11,497 nucleotides of DNA from contig JAQCNR010000222.1 in NCBI GenBank assembly GCA_028274925.1, positions 1 to 11,497 on the forward strand, given 5' to 3'. The notes under the pieces are model-generated. The model searched no databases. It was not told the DNA's origin and saw only the letters and a program-made list of their open reading frames with translations. Position numbers and translations under genes: made by a program. Source of the stretch: Halovenus sp. GTDB lineage: Archaea; Halobacteriota; Halobacteria; Halobacteriales; Haloarculaceae. Below are positions 1 to 7,360 of this stretch, one piece after another (positions within the stretch are counted from its first letter, which is position 1; every line of letters starts with the position of its first letter).

Positions 1-120
1 GTAGGAGATGGTTCCGAGAACGCTGACCGCTTGCTGAACGCGGGGCCACGAGCGGACCAGCAACGCAGCGGTTCCGGTGAGCAAAACGACCAACAGCGGG
101 GCCACAGCGAGCAGACTCAT
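1..120 (-). CDS. mrpD: Mrp antiporter subunit D, N-terminal 40 residues (partial)
   Basis: Seen: an ATG on the minus strand overlaps the stop of mrpC (ATGA), and the frame stays open to the left edge. The 40 residues begin MSLLAVAPLLVVLLTGTAAL, a hydrophobic first membrane helix, then an Arg-rich turn and the start of a second helix. Known: in Mrp/Mnh operons the gene after mrpC is mrpD, a NuoL/M/N-like proton-channel subunit of about 500 residues. Inference: the identity rests mainly on position and the helix-turn-helix start, because the diagnostic Glu and Lys residues lie outside the window. Confidence 0.82.
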   Translation of the reverse strand, partial: MSLLAVAPLLVVLLTGTAALLVRSWPRVQQAVSVLGTISY

Positions 121-461
121 CGTGGCCACTCCGTCACGTCGATAGTCTCGTTTTCCTGATACGCGCGATAGGAGAGCGTGAGTGCGAACGCTGTCATTCC
201 AAAGCTGATGACGATAGCCGTCAGGACCAGCGCCTGCACGACTGGGTCTGCAGTCTGTGGGAACGGCGCATAGTAGCCGGCCAGCACCGGCACCGTCTCT
301 GCGGTCGGTTCGGTGATGCCACCCATCGAAATCAGGTAGACGTTGGCAGCCTGTGAGAGAATTGCCACCCCCCAGATGACCTTCACGAGGTCGTCGCGAA
401 GCAGCAGGAAGGTGCCCAGTGCGAACAGCAGACCGACCGTCGCCGCCAGCACGAAGGTCAT
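117..461 (-). CDS. mrpC: Mrp/Mnh antiporter subunit C (NuoK-like)
   Basis: This 114-residue membrane protein belongs to the MnhC/MrpC family, related to NuoK of complex I, and is a small subunit of the multi-subunit Na+/H+ antiporter in the cytoplasmic membrane. Three helices are visible, at about residues 3-21, 28-47 and 75-99. The family signature DPVVQALVLTAIVISFGMT (about 72-90) is present, and length is normal for the family. I chose the ATG at 461 because it overlaps the mrpB stop as ATGA and gives a normal N-terminus; the same frame stays open further upstream, but that extension is Arg-rich shadow of mrpB and not credible. The stop at 117-119 overlaps the mrpD start, so B, C and D are probably translationally coupled. 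Confidence 0.95.
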   Translation of the reverse strand: MTFVLAATVGLLFALGTFLLLRDDLVKVIWGVAILSQAANVYLISMGGITEPTAETVPVLAGYYAPFPQTADPVVQALVLTAIVISFGMTAFALTLSYRAYQENETIDVTEWPR

Positions 462-919
462 TCTGCGCCCACCACCGAGAAGACAGTCAACAGGCCGCCA
501 ACGACGATACAGAAAATCCCGAAGTCGAAGACGACGGCGCTCGCGAACTCGACTTCGCCGAACAGCGGCAGGTGGACGTAGGTGTACGACTGGGCGAGGA
601 ACGGTTCGCCGAGGACGATACCGGCAACACCGCTCGCCACGACGACAGCCAACCCAAACATGAACAGTCGGCGGTAGGCGGTGACCGTCCGGTGTTGGCC
701 AATGACGGTATTGTACTCCACCTCGCGGTCGAGCACCCCCGACTCCAGATAATCGAGGTTGTACGCGACGTAAATGAGTCCGAAGGCGGCGACAGTCAAC
801 ACGCCACCGATGAAGCCGCCGCCGGGGAGGCTGTGACCCTGCAGGAACAGCGAGACGGCGACCACGAGAATAATTGGAACGACGATGCGAGCGGTCGTTC
901 GCATTATTACTGTCGTCAT
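458..919 (-). CDS. mrpB: Mrp/Mnh antiporter subunit B (MnhB domain)
   Basis: This is a 153-residue membrane protein of the MnhB family, a subunit of the Mrp cation/proton antiporter. Visible: a first helix (about 11-25), the loop motif GHSLPGGGFIGG (about 28-39) typical of MnhB, a helix at about 40-53, a third at about 86-102 and a last helix from about 127 with the conserved FDFGIF segment. The ATG at 919 forms an ATGA overlap with the mrpA stop and is preferred; Met6 (at 904) is an alternative that loses only five residues. The overlap with mrpC downstream is also four bases. Length is typical for an MnhB-only protein, and the second MrpB-like segment found in Mrp systems sits at the C-terminus of MrpA here. 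Confidence 0.95.
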   Translation of the reverse strand: MTTVIMRTTARIVVPIILVVAVSLFLQGHSLPGGGFIGGVLTVAAFGLIYVAYNLDYLESGVLDREVEYNTVIGQHRTVTAYRRLFMFGLAVVVASGVAGIVLGEPFLAQSYTYVHLPLFGEVEFASAVVFDFGIFCIVVGGLLTVFSVVGAE

Positions 920-3261
920 CGCGTCTCACCCCTGTCACGCATCGTCAGCAACACCAGCACCGACAGCGCAGCGAGGACGATCACAATCGACTCACCAAGT
1001 GTATCGAACGCTCGGAAGTCGGTAAGAATCACGTTGACGATGTTCGCACCGCCGCCCTCGGGAATCGCGTTGTCGGTGAAATACGTGGCCGTTTCGGTCG
1101 GCGGTCCCGCGGCGTCCCGGGCAGCGTACAGCACCGAGACGAACGCTGTTGTGCCGACGGCTACAGAGAGAGCCGCGTCACGAGACACTCGCGGCCAGTC
1201 AATCTCACCGTAGAACGCGGGAAGTTCCTCGATAACGAGCAGGAAAATGAGCAACAGGAGCGTCTCGACGACCAGTTGGGTGAGCGCCAAGTCAGCCCCG
1301 CTGGCGAGGATGTAGAAAATCGCCACCATGAAGCCGAGAATACCCAGCGTAAGCACGCCAGTCACGTGACTCTCTGCGGTCGTGACGGCAACGGCCGCGA
1401 CGACAGCCACCGCGAGGACGAGCACGAGTGCCGCCGGCGTCTCCGCAATCGCAGGCGCTGGAAGCCCTGTTGTGGTCGTTGCGAAGCCCGCAAGCGTCAG
1501 CACACAGGCCGCCGAGAGGACCCACCAGACGTAGGTGCGAATCAGCCCGTTGTGTACGCCCCGCCCGGCGACAGCACTCCCCCGGTCCGCCGCCGCCAGC
1601 AACGCGTCGTAGACAGTCGTCGGGTGGAGAACCGTCGTCGCCGCGCGAATGCGGTTGAGTCCGGTCTGAATACGGTCGTAAAACGGGAAGGCGGCGACGC
1701 CAACGGTAATCGTAATCGCGCTCATGACGACCGGTCCAGAGAGATAGGTCGGAAGGCCGGCGTGAATCTCGACGGAACTAACCGCCGTGACCGCCGCCGC
1801 GTCGTCGAGAATGCGGTCGACAGCGAGGCCGGGAAACAGGCTCACGATGAGGACGCCGACGGCGAGTACTGCTGGAGGGGCGAGCAAGCCAACCGGCGGG
1901 CGGTGGACCGCTGGGAGACCGCTGGGCCGGTCGCCGAAAAACAGCCAGAGGAACCGTAGCGAGTAGAGCACAGTGAAAATGCTCGCAAACACGGCCGTCG
2001 CCGGGTACAGCCACGCGAGGCCACCACCAGCCTGTGCCGCGTCCCACGCAGCCTCGAACATGATTTCCTTCGAGTAGAAGCCGCTGAACGGCGGAATCCC
2101 AGCCATACTCAGTGCCGCGAGAAAGGTGATTGCTGCAGTAATCGGCAGGTCAGCCCGGAGGCCACCGAGGTCTTCAATCATCCGCGTGCCGGCCTCGTGG
2201 GCGATAATTCCGGCGACCAGAAAGAGCGCGGCCTTGAACAGCGCGTGGTTGAACAGGTGAAAAGCCCCGGCCTCCGCGCCGTAGTGCGAGTCGAAGCCGA
2301 ACGCGGCGACCAGCAGTCCGAGATGGCTGGCCGTCGAGTACGCAAGGAGTTCCTTGATATCCGTCGAGATGACCGCGAGCATTGCGCCGACGGTCATCGT
2401 CACCAGTCCGAGGGTAGCCACCACGGCCGTCCACTCGGGACCCTGAAGGAGCGGGCGGAGTCGACCCAGCGCGTAGACGCCGACTTTCACCATCGTCGCT
2501 GAGTGTAGAAAGGCCGAGACGGGCGTCGGCGCGACCATCGCGCCCGGCAGCCAGAAGTACAGCGGCACCTGCGCGGATTTCGCGCCGGCGGCGACGACAA
2601 CCAGCACAAGCGTGGGAACGAACAGTCCGCGGGCGCGCAATGCCTCGGCCACCGCCTCGCGGTTGGCGAGAATCGCCGACAGGTCGAAGCGTGCGAGTCC
2701 CGCCGCGTCGGCCCCGACGCCAAGGAGGAGAATGGCGACGAGCAAGCAGAGTCCACCGCCGACGGTGATGAGCATCGCCATTCGGGCGGAGTAACGCGAT
2801 TCCTCGTCGGCAGTGTAGTAGCCAATCAACACGAACGAGCAGACGCTCGTGAGTTCCCAGAACACGAACAGCACAACGAGGTCAGCAGCGAGCGCGAGGC
2901 CGACAATCGAGCCCATGAACGCGAGCAGCGCCGAGTAGAACCGGCCGAGGTCGGGCTTTCCGTGCATGTACTCGCTCGCGTACGCGAAGATGAGAACGCC
3001 AATCCCACTCGCCAGCAGCGCGAACAGCAGGCTGAGGCCGTCGACAGTCAGGCGAACGGCGACACCCATCGACGGAATCCACGGGACTGAGACGGTCCCG
3101 TCCGCACCCAGTTGGGTGAGTAAGAGGGCAAACGACGCCGTGGCGACGGCCGCACCGGCGAGTCCAACGCGGTCGCCGAGCAGGCGGTACAGAAGCGGTG
3201 CGAGGGCAGCACCGAGAAAGGGGAGGGCAATCGCCGCGGCGAGGGCGGAAAACTGCGCCAT
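916..3261 (-). CDS. mrpA: Mrp/Mnh antiporter subunit A, full length
   Basis: This is the large NuoL-like membrane subunit of the Mrp antiporter, 781 residues, close to the usual bacterial MrpA length. The proton-channel module covers about residues 60-440 and keeps the key charges: Glu136 in FWELTS, Lys228 in GAKSAQVPLYFWLPGAM, and Lys343 in HALFKAALFL. After further helices comes a DUF4040/MbhD-like segment (about 615-685) with DLALTQLVVETLLLLIFLL, then an MbhE-like region (about 690-775). This is the standard MrpA fusion, complete here. I start at the ATG at 3261 (MAQFSALAAA). An in-frame TTG at 3273 would add four residues, but the ATG lies 26-29 bases after a TATA-like CTTAAG, which suits a leaderless mRNA. 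It heads the operon; its stop overlaps mrpB by four bases. Subunits E, F and G are not in the window. Confidence 0.96.
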   Translation of the reverse strand: MAQFSALAAAIALPFLGAALAPLLYRLLGDRVGLAGAAVATASFALLLTQLGADGTVSVPWIPSMGVAVRLTVDGLSLLFALLASGIGVLIFAYASEYMHGKPDLGRFYSALLAFMGSIVGLALAADLVVLFVFWELTSVCSFVLIGYYTADEESRYSARMAMLITVGGGLCLLVAILLLGVGADAAGLARFDLSAILANREAVAEALRARGLFVPTLVLVVVAAGAKSAQVPLYFWLPGAMVAPTPVSAFLHSATMVKVGVYALGRLRPLLQGPEWTAVVATLGLVTMTVGAMLAVISTDIKELLAYSTASHLGLLVAAFGFDSHYGAEAGAFHLFNHALFKAALFLVAGIIAHEAGTRMIEDLGGLRADLPITAAITFLAALSMAGIPPFSGFYSKEIMFEAAWDAAQAGGGLAWLYPATAVFASIFTVLYSLRFLWLFFGDRPSGLPAVHRPPVGLLAPPAVLAVGVLIVSLFPGLAVDRILDDAAAVTAVSSVEIHAGLPTYLSGPVVMSAITITVGVAAFPFYDRIQTGLNRIRAATTVLHPTTVYDALLAAADRGSAVAGRGVHNGLIRTYVWWVLSAACVLTLAGFATTTTGLPAPAIAETPAALVLVLAVAVVAAVAVTTAESHVTGVLTLGILGFMVAIFYILASGADLALTQLVVETLLLLIFLLVIEELPAFYGEIDWPRVSRDAALSVAVGTTAFVSVLYAARDAAGPPTETATYFTDNAIPEGGGANIVNVILTDFRAFDTLGESIVIVLAALSVLVLLTMRDRGETR

Positions 3262-3285
3262 GGCATACGTCAACGGACAGACGCA

Positions 3286-3292
3286 ACTTAAG
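3286..3292 (-). promoter_or_regulatory. Putative TATA element of the mrp operon
   Basis: On the minus strand CTTAAGT lies about 26-30 bases before the mrpA ATG at 3261. That spacing is what a haloarchaeal leaderless transcript starting at or next to the ATG would need. The purine-rich BRE expected just upstream is not obvious. Inference from position and composition only. Confidence 0.5.
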
Positions 3293-3380
3293 ACGACCGA
3301 AACCGCTGGCTGAGAACTGCGTTCCAGAGAGAGCGCGGACGCCGACGTTGGCCCAGCGGCGCGGAGCCCAAGAGAGTGAG

Positions 3381-3388
3381 ATTTTAAG
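3381..3388 (+). promoter_or_regulatory. Putative TATA element of the PQQ-propeller gene
   Basis: ATTTTAAG is centred about 26 bases before the ATG at 3411, in otherwise GC-rich DNA, with GTGAG just upstream as a weak purine-rich BRE candidate. The spacing fits a leaderless transcript. It is divergent from the mrp promoter about 90 bases away; the 137-149 bases between the two genes show no other gene. Confidence 0.6.
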
Positions 3389-3410
3389 CCCTGACGCGTA
3401 ACTCAGGATA

Positions 3411-5258
3411 ATGAATTCTGGATATACGCGCCGGGAGGTGCTGGGTGCGCTCGGGACGGCCGCCGCAGGTGCGGCCGTTGCCGGGAGCGCGAGCGGCCAG
3501 CAGTCGACGGCGGAGTCGTGGCCGACCTTCGGCTACGACCGGGCGCGGTCGGGCCACAACCCCGACGGCACCGGCATCGCGGATAACCCCGGCGGTGCGT
3601 GGCAGTCTGCCACCGCGACCGACGCCTTTCGCGCCAGCGCGGCCGTCGCCAACGGCACAGTGTATGCCGCCAATCTGGACGGCAATCTCTACGCGTTCGA
3701 CGCAGTGAGCGGCGACCCGCTGGATGGCTGGCCGGTCGCGCTGGGTGCGAGTTCGCAAGCGAGTCCAACCGTTGCCAACGGAACGGTGTACGTCGGCAAC
3801 GAGAACGGCACACTCAGAGCAATCGACGGAACGAGCGGCGAAACCCAGTGGCGATTCGATACCGAAGGCGCGATTCGAGGCGCACCGGCCGTCCACGACG
3901 GCGTCGTCTACGCGACAAGTGGCGACGGCATTGTCTACGCTATCGACGCCGAAACAGGCGCAGAGGCGCTGTGGGAGTTCGATACCGGCGAGGGCGTCAC
4001 CGGAGAGGTAGCGATTCGTGGCGGTCCGGCGGTGACAACTGGTGAGACGGTGACGGTCTACGTCGCCAACACCGGCGGCGTCGTCTACGCCATCGAGAAC
4101 GGCGAGCAGCAGTGGGAACAGATCGTCGAGTCAGGACAGGTCCAGTCGACGCCGGTCGTCGCTAACGGGTCGGTGTACGTCAGCGCGGTCCAGGGCGCGG
4201 CCGGGTTCCTCTACGCGATCGACGCCGCGAGCGGCCAGCGCGACTGGCAGTTCGAGGCCAACGGCGCCCTGCTCGCGGCACCGGCAGCGACCAGCGACCA
4301 CGTCTACGTCGGGAGTCGTGACCAGTATCTCTACGCGCTCGACCCCGGAAACGGCGAGGAACTGTGGTCGTTCGAGACCGACCGACAGGTCAACTCCTCG
4401 CCGGTGGTCGTCGACGGAACAGTCTACGTGACGAATTTCAGCAACAGTCTGTACGCGCTGACGACCGACGGCGAGCAGCGCTGGCAGACCGAGACGTCCG
4501 GGTCGATCTCGGCCTCACCGGTACTCACCGACGGACGGATCTACCTTGGGAGCGAGAACACGGGATTCTATGCGGTCGAATCCGGCGGCGACGTGGCCTT
4601 CGTCTCGGGGATACAGACCGACGAGCAGGTCGAGGACAGCCCGCTGGCAACACCAGAGAGCAGCCCGTACGCCTTCCTCGCGCTCCCTGCTGGCGCGCTG
4701 GCGGTTTTCGGGCTGCTCGGGGGCGGCCTCTATTACCTGTTCAACTCCGAGTGGGCCGACCAGTTCATCGTGGACGAGGCACCCATCGAGAAACTCTACG
4801 ATGACGAGGACGACCAACCAGAGATGCCGGGCTTCGACGACCGCAAGGAGACCGGTGTCTGGTCGGTCATCGTCGGCGACGTTATCGCCCGGGCCGAGGA
4901 GAGCCAGACCGTTGCACAGGAGAACGTCATCGTCACGAAACACATCGACAACGCACTGGAGTCGCCGGTGACAGCCTACGAAGTCGAATCCGCGCGCGAC
5001 GAACCAGTCCGGATTACCCTCGACGAACCGCTGTTCGACGCCGAGGCCATGGCTGACCAGCCACTCAACGAGGGCTGGCGGCTTGGCGAGACGCTCACCT
5101 TCGAGGCAGTTGTCGAACCCGGTGAGACGGTCAAGACGATGGTCGGGCGTCCGGATTCGCCGGACAATTTCGAGGCGCTGCTGGAGCGGCCTGGCGTCAC
5201 AATCGACATCGAGGATGGTGAGACAGTAACAGTCCCGGCCGGCGGCGAAAAAACCTGA
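3411..5258 (+). CDS. Tat-exported PQQ-like beta-propeller with membrane anchor and cytoplasmic domain
   Basis: This 615-residue protein has three parts. (1) Residues 1-30 form a twin-arginine signal (TRREVLGAL followed by an Ala/Gly-rich stretch and GSASG before QQST), so the folded N-terminal part should be exported; there is no lipobox Cys. (2) Residues about 35-395 carry about eight PQQ-like propeller repeats of the form NGTVYVGN..G.LYAID followed by W.F, for example 79-97, 121-139, 161-179, 216-229, 250-271, 295-311, 333-351 and 372-390. PQQ-like repeats do not prove cofactor binding; many such domains (BamB-like) are scaffolds. (3) One membrane helix at about 419-444 is followed by an acidic linker (DDEDD near 464-468) and a domain of about 140 residues with predicted beta strands, which I do not recognise. 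Predicted topology is propeller outside, C-terminus inside. The gene stands alone, with its own TATA-like element, and converges with serA. The precise function is unknown. Confidence 0.92.
   Translation: MNSGYTRREVLGALGTAAAGAAVAGSASGQQSTAESWPTFGYDRARSGHNPDGTGIADNPGGAWQSATATDAFRASAAVANGTVYAANLDGNLYAFDAVSGDPLDGWPVALGASSQASPTVANGTVYVGNENGTLRAIDGTSGETQWRFDTEGAIRGAPAVHDGVVYATSGDGIVYAIDAETGAEALWEFDTGEGVTGEVAIRGGPAVTTGETVTVYVANTGGVVYAIENGEQQWEQIVESGQVQSTPVVANGSVYVSAVQGAAGFLYAIDAASGQRDWQFEANGALLAAPAATSDHVYVGSRDQYLYALDPGNGEELWSFETDRQVNSSPVVVDGTVYVTNFSNSLYALTTDGEQRWQTETSGSISASPVLTDGRIYLGSENTGFYAVESGGDVAFVSGIQTDEQVEDSPLATPESSPYAFLALPAGALAVFGLLGGGLYYLFNSEWADQFIVDEAPIEKLYDDEDDQPEMPGFDDRKETGVWSVIVGDVIARAEESQTVAQENVIVTKHIDNALESPVTAYEVESARDEPVRITLDEPLFDAEAMADQPLNEGWRLGETLTFEAVVEPGETVKTMVGRPDSPDNFEALLERPGVTIDIEDGETVTVPAGGEKT
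5248..5253 (-). terminator. Putative oligo-T terminator of serA
   Basis: Read on the minus strand there is a run of six T residues beginning 19 bases past the serA stop. Archaeal RNA polymerase commonly terminates at short T runs without a hairpin. The run lies inside the last codons (Glu-Lys) of the convergent propeller gene. Inference from sequence only. Confidence 0.4.
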
Positions 5259-5271
5259 TTCCTGACGCTGC

Positions 5272-6858
5272 CTATCGGCCGTTCAGCGAAATGTATTTTG
5301 TGTCGATGATGCGGTCGTCGTCGTTGAGCGACGCGAGCACGGCGTCGGAAACCGGGTCGTCGAGATTGTAGACCGACAGCGCCTCGCCGCCGATGGTTTC
5401 ACGGCCGTTGAACATCCCTGCAATGTTGATATCGGCGTCGCCGAGGACGCTGCCGATGAAGCCGATAACGCCGGGTGCGTCCTCGTTGCGGGCAACGAGC
5501 ATGTGGCCGTGGGGGATGGCGTCGACGCGGTAACCATCGATTTTGATGATACGCGGGTCGTCACCAGCGAACTGCGTCCCGCAGACGCTGACACTGTGCC
5601 CGTCGTTGCTGACTGTGACGGTCACGCGTGACTGGAAGTCCTCGCTCTGTCGGGATTTGGACTCTGTGACGTCGATACCACGACGCTCGGCAACACGAGG
5701 CGCGTTGACCGTGTTGACCTGCCATTCCAGTGGCTCGAAGACGCCTTTCAGCGCGCTCGCGGTGACAAGGTCGATATCCTCGTCGGCGATGTCGCCGAAG
5801 TACTCTACGTCGACTCTCTCGACGCGCTCGTCGAAGAGCTGGACAGCGATTTTGCCGGCGGTGTCGGCGAGGTCGATGTACGGCTCGATTTTCGGGAACG
5901 AGCTCTCGTCGACCGACGGCGCGTTCAGCGCGTTCATCACCGGTTCTTCGTTGAACGCGGCGAGAATCTGCTCTGCGGTTTCGGTCGCGACGTTTTCCTG
6001 TGCGGCTTCGGTCGACGCACCGAGGTGCGGGGTGACGATAATGTCCTCGACCCAGAGCAACGGATTGTCTCGTTCGACCGGTTCGTTCGCGAAGACGTCG
6101 ACCGCAGCGCCGCGGAGGATACCGTCGTCGACAGCCTCTGCCAGCGCTGCCTCGTCGACGATGCCGCCGCGAGCGCAGTTGATGACGTAGCCACCCTCTA
6201 GCTGGGCGAGTTGCTCCGCGCCAATCATGTTCTCGGTTTCGTCGGTCAGCGGCGTGTGAATCGTCACGAAATCAGCCCGCCGTAGGCAGGCTGTGAGGTC
6301 GTCGACGAGTTCTGCGCCGAGTTGCTCGGCGCGCTCCTCGCTGATGTACGGGTCGTAGACGACCAGTTCCATCCCGAGGTTGTTGAGCCGTTTCGCGACT
6401 TCCTGTCCGACGCGGCCGAAGCCGACGATACCGAGAGTCTTGTCGTTGACTTCGGTGCCGAGAAATTCGCCTTTGGCCCACTCGCCCTCGGAGAGTCGTT
6501 CGTGGGCCTGTGGGATCGAGCGCGCAGTGGCAAACGTCATCGCAACGGTGTGTTCCGCTGCGGCGCGGACGTTGCCTTCCGGCGCGTTGGCGACGATAAC
6601 ACCGTTGTCTGTCGCTGCTTCGATATCGATGTTGTCGACACCGATCCCGGCACGGCCGACGATAACCAGTTCCTCAGCGGTTTCGAGTACCTCGCGGGTG
6701 ACTTCAGTGCCGGAGCGGACAATCAAGGCATTAGCGTCGGCAATCGCCTCGAGCAGTTCCTCCTGAGAGAGATTGTAAGACTTCTCGATATCGTGGCCCT
6801 GTTCGCGTAATCGCTCGATGCCAGCCTCGGCGATCGGGTCGGTGACGAGTACCTTCAT
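5272..6858 (-). CDS. serA: D-3-phosphoglycerate dehydrogenase
   Basis: This cytoplasmic enzyme oxidises 3-phosphoglycerate to 3-phosphohydroxypyruvate with NAD+, the first step of the phosphorylated serine pathway. The protein is 528 residues, the long form. The substrate and nucleotide domains (1-310) contain GFGRVG (146-151) and Asp169 about 20 residues later, which favours NAD. The likely catalytic set is Arg230 (NCARGG), Glu259 (NEP) and His278 (PHLG). Residues about 315-450 match the intervening allosteric-substrate-binding-type domain, and 453-528 an ACT domain (DAPGVIGFIGSVLGDADINIAGM), the usual site of serine feedback control. I start at 6858 (MKVLVTDPIAEAG), the normal family N-terminus. 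The frame is open 25 codons further upstream, but the added residues are unlike the family, and 6858 lies 27 bases after a TATA-like element. It is convergent with the propeller gene across 13 bases. Confidence 0.97.
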   Translation of the reverse strand: MKVLVTDPIAEAGIERLREQGHDIEKSYNLSQEELLEAIADANALIVRSGTEVTREVLETAEELVIVGRAGIGVDNIDIEAATDNGVIVANAPEGNVRAAAEHTVAMTFATARSIPQAHERLSEGEWAKGEFLGTEVNDKTLGIVGFGRVGQEVAKRLNNLGMELVVYDPYISEERAEQLGAELVDDLTACLRRADFVTIHTPLTDETENMIGAEQLAQLEGGYVINCARGGIVDEAALAEAVDDGILRGAAVDVFANEPVERDNPLLWVEDIIVTPHLGASTEAAQENVATETAEQILAAFNEEPVMNALNAPSVDESSFPKIEPYIDLADTAGKIAVQLFDERVERVDVEYFGDIADEDIDLVTASALKGVFEPLEWQVNTVNAPRVAERRGIDVTESKSRQSEDFQSRVTVTVSNDGHSVSVCGTQFAGDDPRIIKIDGYRVDAIPHGHMLVARNEDAPGVIGFIGSVLGDADINIAGMFNGRETIGGEALSVYNLDDPVSDAVLASLNDDDRIIDTKYISLNGR

Positions 6859-6882
6859 GCGCGTCACAAACCATGGCGGAGA

Positions 6883-6888
6883 GATAAC
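6883..6888 (-). promoter_or_regulatory. Putative TATA element of serA
   Basis: GTTATC on the minus strand is centred about 27 bases before the serA ATG at 6858, and an A-rich GAAAACAAC lies just upstream as a BRE candidate. This supports the 6858 start over the longer open frame. The match to the haloarchaeal TATA consensus is moderate. Confidence 0.42.
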
Positions 6889-6945
6889 TGTTGTTTTCTC
6901 GGGCGCAGACACGCCTGTGAACGTGTAACGCACTCACACAACCGC

Positions 6946-6951
6946 AAAAAA
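6946..6951 (-). terminator. Putative oligo-T terminator after the 54-residue gene
   Basis: A run of six T residues on the minus strand begins 8 bases after the TAA of the small gene and lies before the serA promoter. This suggests the small gene and serA are separate transcripts although they share a strand. Sequence-only inference. Confidence 0.45.
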
Positions 6952-6958
6952 GCAGTCG

Positions 6959-7123
6959 TTACCGCCAGGCCGGCAGCGAGGCGGCCTCCGCAAGCGGCAC
7001 TGTCAGGTAGGCTTCGTCTGTGTTGATGTCTGCGAGGATGAACTCCTCTTGCGGGCCATCCTCAATCGCTGCCATCACTTCTCCGTCCGTTCCCCCCGTC
7101 TGGACGACGGTATCCGACTCCAT
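6959..7123 (-). CDS. Small acidic haloarchaeal protein, 54 residues
   Basis: Reading the minus strand from the ATG at 7123 gives a 54-residue protein that starts MESDTVVQTGG, has an acidic, partly hydrophobic core (EEFILADINTDEAYLTV, about 27-43) and ends SLPAWR before TAA. There is no signal peptide, membrane helix or Cys pair. Support for a real gene: ATG and TAA, acidic composition as in haloarchaeal proteins, a TATA-like TTTATG 24-29 bases upstream, and a T6 run just after the stop. It resembles short haloarchaeal proteins of unknown function; from memory I associate the pattern with DUF7556, which I could not verify. The function is unknown, and its place between serA and the CBS-glyS operon gives no clear clue. 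Confidence 0.75.
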   Translation of the reverse strand: MESDTVVQTGGTDGEVMAAIEDGPQEEFILADINTDEAYLTVPLAEAASLPAWR

Positions 7124-7146
7124 GTATGAGAGTATGTAACAACCAT

Positions 7147-7152
7147 CATAAA
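7147..7152 (-). promoter_or_regulatory. Putative TATA element of the 54-residue gene
   Basis: TTTATG (in the context CGTTTATG) on the minus strand lies 24-29 bases before the ATG at 7123, close to the haloarchaeal TATA pattern and at leaderless spacing. It is one of the better TATA matches in the window. Confidence 0.55.
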
Positions 7153-7353
7153 CGTATCGGAATCAGTATCGGTAGCCTAGTCAGAAAACCCCGGGAACAC
7201 ACGCCGAGCCTCGGACAACAGTCAGCGAATAATCACATTGAGCGAACAAATCATATGCAGAAAATGAAATAACTCGTCGGTCGTCTGCGGTTTGAGCGCC
7301 GTTTTGACGGGTGTCTCCGGTCAGTCCTGCGGCCGCCAGCCCGAAGTGTAAGG

Positions 7354-7360
7354 ACTTAGT
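7354..7360 (+). promoter_or_regulatory. Weak TATA candidate of the CBS-glyS operon
   Basis: ACTTAGT is centred about 30 bases before the ATG at 7387, allowing transcription to start a few bases upstream of the ATG. The match is poor, and the real promoter may lie further upstream in the AT-rich part of the spacer. Confidence 0.28.

Noticed and set aside
462..938. N-terminal extension of mrpC in the same frame
   Set aside because: The added residues are Arg-rich and come from mrpB read out of frame; the ATG at 461 overlaps the mrpB stop and gives a normal MrpC.
419..1213. Plus-strand frame of 264 codons across mrpB and the end of mrpA
   Set aside because: Shadow of mrpB and mrpA; polar low-complexity translation and no plausible start context.
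874..1959. Long plus-strand frame of 361 codons opposite mrpA
   Set aside because: It is rich in Arg, His, Glu and Asp with no membrane or domain pattern, as expected for the antisense of a GC-rich membrane-protein gene. mrpA on the other strand has clear family motifs.
3287..3292. CTTAAG palindrome as an operator
   Set aside because: A six-base palindrome is common by chance, and its position is better explained as the TATA element of mrpA.
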